A stretch of 64,000 bases of DNA from Bacteroidota bacterium. Lineage in GTDB: Bacteria; Bacteroidota; Bacteroidia; Cytophagales; Cyclobacteriaceae. The stretch spans positions 372,001-436,000 of the forward strand of contig JAFDYT010000005.1 in NCBI GenBank assembly GCA_018266055.1, given 5' to 3'. Numbering within the stretch: the first letter of the stretch is position 1; the number at the start of each line of letters is the position of its first letter. Below the pieces are notes generated by a model. That model had not been told where the DNA came from. It saw only the letters and a program-made list of their open reading frames with translations, and did not search any database. Shown in pieces: positions 42,045 to 51,294 of the stretch. The position numbers and the translations under genes were made by a program.

Positions 42045-45000
42045 TTATTTGATCACTAGTCGCTGGGCAAGACCAGTGCTAGTCTTCACAATGTACACAC
42101 CAGCTTTGAGCGTTGATACATCCATCTGGCTTCCGTTAGCTAATTCTAAAACCGATTGCCCCATCATGTTGACAATCACCACGGGGCCGCTAAAGTTTGA
42201 TTTTACAATGTCAGTTGGGAAAGCCTGATTTGGATACACGGAAAAAGTATCTCCCGTGCCATCACGGTGAACTATTGCTACCGAGGCAATACGCGTTGTG
42301 TTGTCAAAATCGGTTTGCTTCAACCGGTAGTAAGAGATTCCGGGGAGAGGCTTCTCATCCATGTAAGAATAGGTGGAAGGCAAATGCGATGTGCCAGCTC
42401 CTTTCACGGTAGTTATCGTTTCAAACGTTGCCCCATCGGCCGATTTTTCCAGCGTGAAGAAATTATTATTCAACTCAGAGTCAGTGAGCCAATCAAGCTG
42501 CACGGCGCTTTCTATCGCGGTAGCTTTAAAGTAAGTTAATTCAATCGGTAATGGATTCGATAAGGTTGTCGAAGCAAGGGCAAACGGACTAAAGGATGTT
42601 ACCGCGGCTGATGAAGTGATGGTACCGTTCGTTGTCGTTCCGGTTGTACTTCCATTGCCGTGGCTTACCCAGTTTGTCAAGTTCCAACGGGCCACCTGAA
42701 GGGTTGCCAGGTTAGTGATGTAAGGGCTTGTACAGTCAGGTGAATTCCAACTCAACGTGACGAACACATTGGAAGTGCCCACGGTACGGTCAAGCACCCA
42801 GTATTCACAACTACTTACAGTGACCAACGGCGATGCATAGGTTGTTGACCCGCCATACGCTTGTGCTCCTCGGAAAAATTGCGCCGTAAAGGCGTGCGTG
42901 TTTACACTAGGAGCGGAGATGCCTATCGGGCGGTAAATACCTGCAGTACCTACCGGGAATGTGAATGCCTGATTCCCTGTTTTCCTTACGGGACCATCCA
43001 CATAGCTGGAATTGGATGCACCAGAGGTAGTAGCCGTGTTGACGAAGTTAACAAAGTTGGTTGCTGTAGAGGTAATGACCCCAGACGTAAATGTGGCGCT
43101 TACACCGATATTGATGTCAGTGCTCAGGGAAACGTTGCCACCTGATTTGTTCATCACAATTCGATTGAAAGTAGGAGATGCTCCGCTTACTTTAGAAATG
43201 GTTTGAACCCCACTACCTGTGAACGTCATCACGCCAGACGCACCGCCTGTACCAAAGACAATGGCCGTAGCTCCCGTAGTGCTGATGTCTCCGGCGTAAG
43301 ACGAACCTGCATTGTATGTAGGTTGAATAGTTCCTGATGTTTGAACGTATGACGACGAGCTGTTAAATGTATCTCCTGTGGTATTCGCTAGACGGAACAC
43401 ACCAATGTTAGTGTTAGTAAAAGTGGCCGCAGCATTGAAGGTATTGCCGCCGACACTTGCGTCCGTAGTCGTTCCGTTTTTGGTGAAATTTGATGTTCCG
43501 TTAAAAATGGCTCCGTCAAGAAAGAGTTGGGGTGAAGTTACAGTGACTGCCCCATTCCATATAGAGCTTGGTCCCGTTCTAAAGATTGAATTTCCACCTA
43601 AGGTAATCGCCTGACTAGTTGCTCCGTTTTGTGTAAAGCGTTGAAGGCGAAGTTCACCGGCATTGAAGCCTGTACCACCAACGCCTATTGTTTTCCCGGA
43701 GGCGAGAGTAGCTGTACCTGTAGCACTTTCGCAAAAATAAACTCCTGTTCCACCTGTGCTGTTGACCAATATATTTCCATTGAATAAAGTTCCTCCGGTG
43801 TAGGCAACGCGTACGTATGAAGATCCGGTGTTAGTAAATGTCACGTCTCCGTTGTAGGTGCTTCCGCTGGCAAGTTCAAAGATTACATCTGCGCTACCGT
43901 TATTGATAATGGCGGTAGTGCCGTTAAATGTGTTATTGCCATTCGTGCGCAACACACCAGAGCCGTTGTTGGTAATGGTAGTGGTAGAGGCAAAGGTATT
44001 TCCTCCTGTACCGGTATTTCCTGTTGCACCGGATTTGGTGAGCGTTGCGATACCATTAAAGGTTGTCCCATCAAGGTAGAGTTGCGGTGATGTGAAATTT
44101 ACATCGCCGTTAAAGGTTGAGACGTTGCCTAATCGTAACGATGCAATTCCGGAGAGGGTAAGGTTTTGCGGAGTTGCACCTGCCTGAGTGAAACGGTACA
44201 AGCGAAGTTCACCAATGCTGAAGCCACTTCCGCCTACAGAGATAGTTTTGCCTGAAGCGAGTGTGGAAGCACCGTTGTTTTGCCCGAAGTAAATACCGGT
44301 TCCATTTGTGCAGTTTACAGTGATGTTTCCATTAAACACAGTTCCCGAGGTAGCGTGCGACATGTAGATTTGTGAAGCACCGGTATTGGTAAGCGTGAGA
44401 TCGCCATTAAATGTATCAAGACCGGCATTACCGTTTAGGAAATATCCGGTTCCCGAGTTAGTGAATGAAGTTGTAGAGTTAAAAATGTTATTGCCTGCAC
44501 TATTGTCGTTGGTGGTTCCTGTTTTAAGGATATTGGCCACGCCATTATAGGTACACCCGTTGAGGTTAATAGAAGGCGTGGTGAACGTCACGTCGCCGTT
44601 GAATGTGGAACTGGGACCAACTGTTAGGGCAGCTACGTTTGTGAGTGTCAGTACCTGAGGTGTTGCACCTACTTGTGTAAACCGGGGAAGTGAAAGTGTG
44701 CCAAAGGTGAAGCCAGAACCACCTACAGAAATCGTCTTCGCATTGGCCAGAGTTGCCGAACCAGTGGTACTTTCGCAAAATAAAATACCTGATCCGGATG
44801 TGCTGTTAACGGTGATGTTTCCATTGAATGTATTCACACCGGTGTACCCAACCCGCACCATGGAGGAACCTGTGTTGTTGATGGTGAGGTCGCCATTGTA
44901 AGTACTTCCGGAAACCAATTCCATCAAAAGATCATTGCTGCCGCTGCAAGTGAGTGTGGTCGATCCTCCGAAAATATTGTTTCCGAAGGTCCTTAAAATA

Positions 45001-48000
45001 TTTGAACCACTATTGACAATGGTTGCGGTTGAAGCAAAAGTGTTATTCCCCACACCAGTGTTTCCGGTAGCTCCGTTTTTTTCCAGATAGGCTATTCCAT
45101 TGTAGGTAGCTCCATCAAGGTAAAGTTGGGGAGCCACAAAGTTTACATCTCCGTTAAAGGTGCTGGATGGCCCGATTCGAAGAGACGCCACATTAGTCAG
45201 GGTAAGCGATTGAGGTGTGGCACCTACCTGTGTAAACCTGGCTAACCGCAATTCTCCAAAGGTAAACCCTGATGAACCAACAGAAATTGTTTTGCCGCTT
45301 GCTAATGTAGATGATGCTGAGCTGTTAGTAGAAAAATAAATACCGGAACCTGAAGTTGAATTGACAATGATGTTTCCGTTGAATAGGTTTCCGGCTGTGT
45401 TGTTGGAGAGATAGATGATATTACTCCCTGTATTGGTTATGGTGATATCTCCATTAAAGATGTCTGAAGTATTGTAGCCTGTTAACAGGGAACCACTGCC
45501 GGAATCTACTAAAGTAGAAGTAGCATTAAATACATTGCCACCACTTCCTGTATTGTTTCCTGCTCCATTTTTTTCAATGTATGCCAAACCGTTATAAGTT
45601 GTTCCGTTGAGGAATACCTGCGGAGATACAAATGTGACATTGCCGTTAAAAGTTGACGTAGGGCCAAGTGTCAGGATCGCATTTCCGGTAAGGGTTAAGC
45701 TCTGACTTGTTGCGCCCACCTGTGTGAATCGTTGAAGTCTAAGTTCGCCAGTATTAAATCCGGTAACTCCAACTGTAATCGTTTTGCCGTTGCCCAGTGT
45801 TGAAGATCCTGTTGGATTATTTGAAAAGTAAATGCCCGTCCCGCCAGTACAATTGACGGCTATGTTTCCGTTGAACTGAGTCCCCGCGACGTTGTGTGCA
45901 AGGTAAATCAAGCTTGAACCAGTATTGGTCAATGTCAGGTCTCCATTGAATGTGTCGGGGCTTGTATTACCCGTAAGTAGGTAAGCGCTTCCTGAATTAA
46001 CAAGGGTAGTGACTCCATTAAAAGTATTGCCACCGTTGCCCGCATTAATAGTCGCGCCGTTTTTTTCGATGTAGGTAGAGCCATTGTATATGGTTCCATT
46101 GAGGAGCACTTGAGGTGATACAATGGTAGCATCTCCACCTAAGGTACTCGATGGCCCCAGTATAATCCTCGCATTACCTGTCAGAGTTAGATTAACGGGC
46201 GCTGAACCATTTTGCGTAAAACGATAAATTCCCAAATCACCAGAACTGTATCCCAGAGGCCCGATGGAAATTGTTTTTGTTGCCGCCATAGTGGAGCTGC
46301 CGGTTGCATTATTGCTGAAATAAATCCCCGTACCAGGATTGGGCTGACTTACGATTACATTTCCGTTGAACTGCGTGCCAGCTACATTGTGTGCCAGATA
46401 AATTATGTTTGATCCGGTGTTATTGACCGTCAGGTCATCATTAAAAATATCGGGGCTGGTGTTCCCGGTCAAAAGGAAACCGGTTCCTGAATTAACAAGT
46501 GTGGTTGTAGAGTTGAATACATTACCCCCTGAACCTGAGTTGTTGGTCGCTCCATTTTTTTCAATATAAGCTGTTCCACTATAGGTACAGCCATTCAATA
46601 AAATTTGGGGAGCTACAAAAGTTACGTTGCCGCCAAAGGCTGAACTTGGGCCCACAATAAGTGAAGCCGTTCCAGAAAATGTATTTAATGTTTGCGGAGT
46701 AGCACCGACTTGGGTGAAACGAGCAAGATTCAGTGTTCCTCCAGTAAAGCCACCTGCACCAATGGAGATGGTATTGCCAGCGGCAAGGGTAGAGCTCGCC
46801 GTACTATTTACATTGAACGAAATTCCGTTTGCAGCAGCAGAATTACTTACAATAATATTACTGTTGTAGGCGGAAATACCATTCGTGCCCATCTGAATGA
46901 CTGTACTTGCATTTGAGTTGGCCAGATTGATGGTGACCGCCCCGTTATAAGTTCCTGTGGATCCGGACCCGTTCATAAACCGGTGATTACTTTGCAGGGA
47001 ACCATTACAATTGATTGTAAGGTTTCCGCCAATCGAGAAACTAGTATTGGCACCTTCGGCAGCCAGAAAAGACCAACCATCAACGCCACCGGATTTGTTA
47101 GTGTTCAATGTAACATCACTTGTAAAAGTAGTAGTCTGGCCGCTATGGCTGTAAGCAAAATACATTCTATAGCTGCCTGTGTTATTGAACGTCGCTGAAG
47201 ACAAAAACTGATCGCTCGTTCCATTGCCAAGAATAAATGCTCCTGAGCCAGAGTTCGTCAACGTGGTAGCTGAACTAAAGGTGTTTCCGCCCGAACTATA
47301 GTTGTCTACGGCGCCGCTTTTTTCAAAGTATGCTGTGCCGTTGTAGGTGCCTCCATTAAGGTAAATCTGTGGTGCTACAAAGTTGACGTTTCCATTGAAA
47401 GTCACAGCAGGTCCAAGGGTAAGCCTGGCTGTTCCGGTAAGCGTAAGATTTTGTGCGGTGGCTCCTGTTTGTGTAAAATTCTTAAGCGTCAGTATACCGG
47501 TAGCAAAGCCGCTTCCTCCTACACTCATGGAAAACCCATTCCCTAAAGTGACTATTCCGTTATTCGCAGCAACCTGAATGTTATCCGTACAAAGACTACT
47601 AAAATCAATGTTGTTATTAATGATTACGTTTCCATCATAGCCGATGTAAAAGGAACCTGCAGCCGTGTTGGTATTTGAGATTACGCTTACTGGCCCATTG
47701 AAAGTAGTGCTGCTTCCTGCGTCATAACTGATCTGGATATCGCTAGAATTACCGGCGTTGTTGAGTACAACTGCACCATTGAAGGTAGCCTGCCCTGTAG
47801 CAAACCGACAGATTTGGATGCGGCTTTGAATATCTGCTGCTGCGGTTACATTAAAAGTAGCCGTATTAGCGAAAACAGTTCCTGCAGAAGCTGCAGCCAC
47901 ACGGATTCTGCCACCGCCCGTAGAGTTGAAAGTAGCCGGCCCATTCCATGTGTCGCCCGCATCGCCCGCGGTGCTCCCAAAATACATATCGTTGGGGCAT

Positions 48001-49055
48001 TGATTGTTGGCCGTAAAAGTTCCATTAAATACATTGCCTCCGCGAATGTTATCACTGGCGGTACCGCTTGCCAATTTTGTCAACGTGGTGGTACCTTGAA
48101 ATGTGCTTGTGTTTAAAATGATGCTTGGCGCTGATGCATTCAAGCTGCCATTGAAAGTGCTGCTCGGTCCGATCGTGAGGGTTGATGTACCATTTCCTGA
48201 TAAAGAAATAGTTTGGGCTGTGGCTCCTGCCTGAGTAAAGCGTACTAAGTTAAGGTTTCCGCAACCTGACGCTCCGGAAGTGATGGATGAAAATGTCTTT
48301 CCTGAAGCCAGGGTGCTCGTGCCTCCATTTGCGCCGAAGCCTATGGCCGTCGCGGTATTGTAGGTGATTGAGATATTGTCATTGAACTGGTTGTTGGCAG
48401 CGGTATAGGCCATCGATATCGTTCCGGTATTTGACACGGTCAATGAAACTGGCCCATTATAAATATCACGGGTCACGTTAGCCATACGAAGCGGCCCCGT
48501 GCCGGCAACCGTTATCGACAAAGAGTTGCCAAAAGTATTGTTACCACTTCCTGAGTCCGTGCTGGCGCCGGACTTCGTGATTGTTACGGGATTATTGAAA
48601 GTTGAACCATTAAATAAAAGAGCACCCGTAGTTCCGGTAATATCAGCACTAAATACCGTGCCATTGAATGTGGTGGTACCCGCGCTGTTTATATTTACAG
48701 ACGCTGCAGCCCCAGAATTTTGAACAGAACCAGTAGTGAAAAGGTTAGTCCCTGTCGTTGTCAGGGTGAATCCGGAGATATTGATACCGCCTGTATATCC
48801 GTTGACCGTAATTCCTCCGATTGTCGGAGCTATATCCAGCGTGCAATTTCCATTTCGGCCGCCGGCACCATCAAAAATGGCTACATCCGCAGCTCCCGGC
48901 ACGGACGCACCGCCGGCACCTCCCGAGGCGGTTGACCAGTTAGCAGAGTTGTTCCAATTTCCCGCAGAGGATGATATCCAATAGCGGTTGGCAGCAAAAC
49001 TTGAGGTTAAGCAACAGATTAAAGCAAAAAAACCTATAGATAGGGCCTTTTTCAT
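42045..49055 (-). CDS. Giant secreted beta-helix-like repeat protein with type IX secretion sorting domain
   Basis: The 2336-residue product has a signal peptide (residues 1-21, ending SSFAA), a short N-terminal region (RYWISSSAGNWNNSANW), and then a large Thr/Asn/Gly/Ser-rich zone built of repeats anchored by an FTQxGATxQxLTL motif. Nine anchors occur at residues 273, 527, 780, 946, 1110, 1274, 1459, 1622 and 1807. Short hydrophobic strands recurring every 20-25 residues (TFNGN, YNGxAY) suggest a parallel beta-helix. After about residue 1880 come a GPVRKTGNQAFTFPVG block, an LPIELTYFKAT fibronectin-like region, and a C-terminal sorting domain ending KAGVYIVKTSTGLAQRLVIK, typical of type IX cargo. 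It should be exported and cell-surface attached. No catalytic motif was seen; an adhesin or surface-structure role is inferred. Confidence 0.88.
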   Translation of the reverse strand: MKKALSIGFFALICCLTSSFAANRYWISSSAGNWNNSANWSTASGGAGGASVPGAADVAIFDGAGGRNGNCTLDIAPTIGGITVNGYTGGINISGFTLTTTGTNLFTTGSVQNSGAAASVNINSAGTTTFNGTVFSADITGTTGALLFNGSTFNNPVTITKSGASTDSGSGNNTFGNSLSITVAGTGPLRMANVTRDIYNGPVSLTVSNTGTISMAYTAANNQFNDNISITYNTATAIGFGANGGTSTLASGKTFSSITSGASGCGNLNLVRFTQAGATAQTISLSGNGTSTLTIGPSSTFNGSLNASAPSIILNTSTFQGTTTLTKLASGTASDNIRGGNVFNGTFTANNQCPNDMYFGSTAGDAGDTWNGPATFNSTGGGRIRVAAASAGTVFANTATFNVTAAADIQSRIQICRFATGQATFNGAVVLNNAGNSSDIQISYDAGSSTTFNGPVSVISNTNTAAGSFYIGYDGNVIINNNIDFSSLCTDNIQVAANNGIVTLGNGFSMSVGGSGFATGILTLKNFTQTGATAQNLTLTGTARLTLGPAVTFNGNVNFVAPQIYLNGGTYNGTAYFEKSGAVDNYSSGGNTFSSATTLTNSGSGAFILGNGTSDQFLSSATFNNTGSYRMYFAYSHSGQTTTFTSDVTLNTNKSGGVDGWSFLAAEGANTSFSIGGNLTINCNGSLQSNHRFMNGSGSTGTYNGAVTINLANSNASTVIQMGTNGISAYNSNIIVSNSAAANGISFNVNSTASSTLAAGNTISIGAGGFTGGTLNLARFTQVGATPQTLNTFSGTASLIVGPSSAFGGNVTFVAPQILLNGCTYSGTAYIEKNGATNNSGSGGNVFNSTTTLVNSGTGFLLTGNTSPDIFNDDLTVNNTGSNIIYLAHNVAGTQFNGNVIVSQPNPGTGIYFSNNATGSSTMAATKTISIGPLGYSSGDLGIYRFTQNGSAPVNLTLTGNARIILGPSSTLGGDATIVSPQVLLNGTIYNGSTYIEKNGATINAGNGGNTFNGVTTLVNSGSAYLLTGNTSPDTFNGDLTLTNTGSSLIYLAHNVAGTQFNGNIAVNCTGGTGIYFSNNPTGSSTLGNGKTITVGVTGFNTGELRLQRFTQVGATSQSLTLTGNAILTLGPTSTFNGNVTFVSPQVFLNGTTYNGLAYIEKNGAGNNTGSGGNVFNATSTLVDSGSGSLLTGYNTSDIFNGDITITNTGSNIIYLSNNTAGNLFNGNIIVNSTSGSGIYFSTNSSASSTLASGKTISVGSSGFTFGELRLARFTQVGATPQSLTLTNVASLRIGPSSTFNGDVNFVAPQLYLDGATYNGIAYLEKNGATGNTGVGNNTFASTATIVNSGSNILRTFGNNIFGGSTTLTCSGSNDLLMELVSGSTYNGDLTINNTGSSMVRVGYTGVNTFNGNITVNSTSGSGILFCESTTGSATLANAKTISVGGSGFTFGTLSLPRFTQVGATPQVLTLTNVAALTVGPSSTFNGDVTFTTPSINLNGCTYNGVANILKTGTTNDNSAGNNIFNSTTSFTNSGTGYFLNGNAGLDTFNGDLTLTNTGASQIYMSHATSGTVFNGNITVNCTNGTGIYFGQNNGASTLASGKTISVGGSGFSIGELRLYRFTQAGATPQNLTLSGIASLRLGNVSTFNGDVNFTSPQLYLDGTTFNGIATLTKSGATGNTGTGGNTFASTTTITNNGSGVLRTNGNNTFNGTTAIINNGSADVIFELASGSTYNGDVTFTNTGSSYVRVAYTGGTLFNGNILVNSTGGTGVYFCESATGTATLASGKTIGVGGTGFNAGELRLQRFTQNGATSQAITLGGNSIFRTGPSSIWNGAVTVTSPQLFLDGAIFNGTSNFTKNGTTTDASVGGNTFNAAATFTNTNIGVFRLANTTGDTFNSSSSYVQTSGTIQPTYNAGSSYAGDISTTGATAIVFGTGGASGVMTFTGSGVQTISKVSGASPTFNRIVMNKSGGNVSLSTDINIGVSATFTSGVITSTATNFVNFVNTATTSGASNSSYVDGPVRKTGNQAFTFPVGTAGIYRPIGISAPSVNTHAFTAQFFRGAQAYGGSTTYASPLVTVSSCEYWVLDRTVGTSNVFVTLSWNSPDCTSPYITNLATLQVARWNLTNWVSHGNGSTTGTTTNGTITSSAAVTSFSPFALASTTLSNPLPIELTYFKATAIESAVQLDWLTDSELNNNFFTLEKSADGATFETITTVKGAGTSHLPSTYSYMDEKPLPGISYYRLKQTDFDNTTRIASVAIVHRDGTGDTFSVYPNQAFPTDIVKSNFSGPVVIVNMMGQSVLELANGSQMDVSTLKAGVYIVKTSTGLAQRLVIK
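43637..48239 (-). repeat. Nine-unit modular repeat array inside the giant protein gene
   Basis: The anchor FTQ codons lie at plus-strand ends 48239, 47477, 46718, 46220, 45728, 45236, 44681, 44192 and 43637. Residue spacing is 254, 253, 166, 164, 164, 185, 163 and 185. The basic unit is therefore about 164 residues (about 492 bp). Two spacings carry about 21 extra residues, which matches one beta-helix rung, and the first two carry about 90 extra. Units 6 and 8 share an extra LRTFGNN / LRTNGNN block, implying a two-unit higher-order duplication (6-7 and 8-9). Confidence 0.8.
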
Positions 49056-49077
49056 ATAGACATAGATTTGACCGATA

Positions 49078-49085
49078 CAAAATTA
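49078..49085 (-). promoter_or_regulatory. Candidate -7 promoter box for the giant repeat gene
   Basis: On the minus strand this reads TAATTTTG, an exact TAnnTTTG match, about 22 nt before the ATG at 49055. A weak TTTT lies about 20 nt upstream in place of the TTTG box. Confidence 0.45.
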
Positions 49086-49326
49086 ACCTTAATCAATCAA
49101 TGGGGAAAATGTAATGTTGATAATTATCAGCCATTTGTATGGCTTTCAGAAGAATTCGTCGTCAAAATCGGGCGGTTTTTCTTCGGTTTGGGGGTAACAA
49201 TTGCGCGCCATTTCCCGTCATGGAAGTGATTTATTTCGACTGACAATCAAAAAAATGCAACCATTTTTGAGTTTATCAGTAAGAGGAATGAATAACTTGT
49301 CTCTTAATCCCAATATTTAACCACGT

Positions 49327-50046
49327 ATGCCAAAGATTATAGAAACCCATAACATTGCCCGGATGTATAAAATGGGCAATAACATTGTAAACGCCCTCCA
49401 GTCCATTTCCATTTCCATCGACAAGGGTGAATACGTGGCTTTTATGGGCCCTTCCGGATCAGGCAAATCTACCCTGATGAATATTGTCGGTTGTCTCGAC
49501 ACACCTTCCAGCGGTACCTACATGCTCAATAATAATTTGGTAAGTGAAATGACGGAAAATGAGCTGGCCGTCATTCGCAATAAGGAAATCGGATTCGTAT
49601 TTCAAACCTTTAACCTTTTGCCCCGTGCATCCGCGCTGGAAAATGTAGCCTTGCCGCTCATCTACGCCGGGTACAGTAAAGACGAACGCGAAGAAATGGC
49701 TATGGCTGCGCTTGAAAATGTGAGCCTCGCCGACCGGTACCACCACAAGCCCAACGAACTTTCCGGAGGGCAACGCCAGCGCGTAGCTATTGCCAGGGCG
49801 CTTGTAAACAATCCTTCCATCATTCTGGCCGATGAACCAACTGGAAACCTTGACTCTAAAACCTCTTATGATATCATGCGCCTGTTTCAGGAGTTGCACG
49901 ACAAAGGCAATACCATTATCATGGTTACGCATGAAGACGACATCGCACATTATGCTCATCGAATTATCCGTCTGAAGGATGGCTTGATTGAGTGGGATCG
50001 TAAAAACGAAAATGTAAATAGAGGCGAACCTGTAGCGGCGCACTAA
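49327..50046 (+). CDS. ABC transporter ATP-binding protein, MacB/LolD type
   Basis: The 239-residue ATPase has Walker [10 protein letters not shown] (41-49), a Q-loop in [10 protein letters not shown], signature LSGGQ (145-149), Walker B IILADE (165-170) and the switch His in VTHEDD. The sequence resembles LolD/MacB ATPases that power FtsX-type permeases. No permease gene adjoins it; a compatible permease is encoded at 33198-35606, and others may lie outside the window. It is followed after 15 bp by an uncharacterised gene and then the adenosyltransferase. Confidence 0.9.
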   Translation: MPKIIETHNIARMYKMGNNIVNALQSISISIDKGEYVAFMGPSGSGKSTLMNIVGCLDTPSSGTYMLNNNLVSEMTENELAVIRNKEIGFVFQTFNLLPRASALENVALPLIYAGYSKDEREEMAMAALENVSLADRYHHKPNELSGGQRQRVAIARALVNNPSIILADEPTGNLDSKTSYDIMRLFQELHDKGNTIIMVTHEDDIAHYAHRIIRLKDGLIEWDRKNENVNRGEPVAAH

Positions 50047-50061
50047 CCCGTTTATTGCCCA

Positions 50062-50733
50062 ATGCGTGCAGTCATTTTCGTAGGGCTCCTTCTTCTTGTT
50101 TCTCAATGCATCGACGACAGGGTACGATTTGGGGCGCCGCAACCTGAAGGCGTACGCGACGAAAAGGGCATTCCCAAAAAAATGCTGGGCTCGTACCGGA
50201 GCCTTTACGATTCTTCGATTCTGGTTGTAGGTAAAACCTCAATCATCAGAAAACAGGAAACCACCGAGACGTTGCTTCTCGATAAGTTTTTATCGGATAT
50301 CGATTCAATTGATCAGCCAAAATTCAAGAAGGATACCTCGTTCACTGAAACTCAATCGGCCAACCGTGAGTTTGTCACCATACGCTGTGAGATTAAAAAG
50401 GGTATGGTCGATCAGACGATCACTCGCGTCGATACATTATTTTTATTGAAGGAGGATGTGCTTCGAAAATTCAAAGGCTACTATTTTTTGAATCACGAAG
50501 ATCGGCCTTTGGAGTGGAGTGTGGTGAAAGTTGGCATTATCAAACAAGGTATTTTGCTGGGCCACATAGCCACGGTTGAGGACATTAATAAACTCCGTCA
50601 ACTTACCAATAACCAAAATGATACGGTGTATAACTTCAATCCCAGCCGCCGCCAGATGAAGCAATTTTTAAAAGAAAATGGATTTCGTACGGAAGAGCGC
50701 TTTGTGAAATTAGAAGTACCTTTGGTTGAATGA
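50062..50733 (+). CDS. Uncharacterised exported protein
   Basis: The 223-residue product begins MRAVIFVGLLLLVSQCIDDR, with a hydrophobic leader and Cys16. The residue before the cysteine is Gln, which is not a canonical lipobox residue, so lipoprotein status is uncertain. No family was recognised. It contains charged, mixed alpha/beta sequence and ends in FRTEERFVKLEVPLVE. It lies 15 bp after the ABC ATPase and overlaps the adenosyltransferase by 4 nt (ATGA), so it is translationally coupled to that gene. Function unknown. Confidence 0.65.
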   Translation: MRAVIFVGLLLLVSQCIDDRVRFGAPQPEGVRDEKGIPKKMLGSYRSLYDSSILVVGKTSIIRKQETTETLLLDKFLSDIDSIDQPKFKKDTSFTETQSANREFVTIRCEIKKGMVDQTITRVDTLFLLKEDVLRKFKGYYFLNHEDRPLEWSVVKVGIIKQGILLGHIATVEDINKLRQLTNNQNDTVYNFNPSRRQMKQFLKENGFRTEERFVKLEVPLVE

Positions 50734-51278
50734 AAATCTATACTAAAACAGGAGACGAAGGAACGACTGCTTTATTTGGCGGTCAGCGTTTGCCGAAATC
50801 AGACATGCGCATCGATGCCTACGGTACCATCGACGAACTCAATGCTTTTGTTGGATTACTTCGCGATCAATCGGTCAATGCAAACAGAAAAGAAATTCTG
50901 ATTGAAATTCAAGACCGACTTTTTACCATCGGTTCAATGCTGGCCACGGAGCCAGGAAATACCAAGGTGAAAATTCCTGTGCTCAACGAACAGGATATCG
51001 CACTGCTCGAAAACGAAATTGATGCTATGGATGCCCAACTCCCGCCAATGAAATTTTTTGTATTGCCTGGTGGGCATGAATCCGTTTCAGTCGGTCATGT
51101 AGCGCGTACCGTCTGTCGCCGTGCAGAAAGATTGGTGATTGCCTTACATGAAAATTCGACGGTTGAACCTGTGGTGATAAAATATTTGAACCGATTATCC
51201 GATTATTTGTTTGTCCTTTGCAGAATGATGTCGCAGGAGCTCCGCGTAGAAGAAACGCCGTGGCGACCGCGGATGTAA
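50730..51278 (+). CDS. PduO-type cob(I)alamin adenosyltransferase
   Basis: This enzyme transfers an adenosyl group from ATP to cob(I)alamin to make adenosylcobalamin. The 182-residue product has the ATP-binding N-terminal TKTGDEGTTALFGG, the RIDAYGTIDELNAFVG block and the C-terminal helix RTVCRRAERLVIAL and LNRLSDYLFVLCR, matching the PduO family. It starts with a 4-nt overlap with the upstream gene and ends 16 bp before the MFS gene. B12-dependent enzymes are not in the window. Confidence 0.93.
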   Translation: MKIYTKTGDEGTTALFGGQRLPKSDMRIDAYGTIDELNAFVGLLRDQSVNANRKEILIEIQDRLFTIGSMLATEPGNTKVKIPVLNEQDIALLENEIDAMDAQLPPMKFFVLPGGHESVSVGHVARTVCRRAERLVIALHENSTVEPVVIKYLNRLSDYLFVLCRMMSQELRVEETPWRPRM

Positions 51279-51294
51279 TCAATAAAAGTAGAAT

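Noticed and set aside
43637..48239. Possible CRISPR-like or tandem-repeat DNA array
   Set aside because: The period is about 490 bp and lies within one coding frame, so this is protein modularity, not a CRISPR array.
42197..48984. Many plus-strand frames inside the giant gene
   Set aside because: They are antisense shadows of a repetitive coding region; their Pro/Val-rich products mirror the repeat codons and have no start signals.
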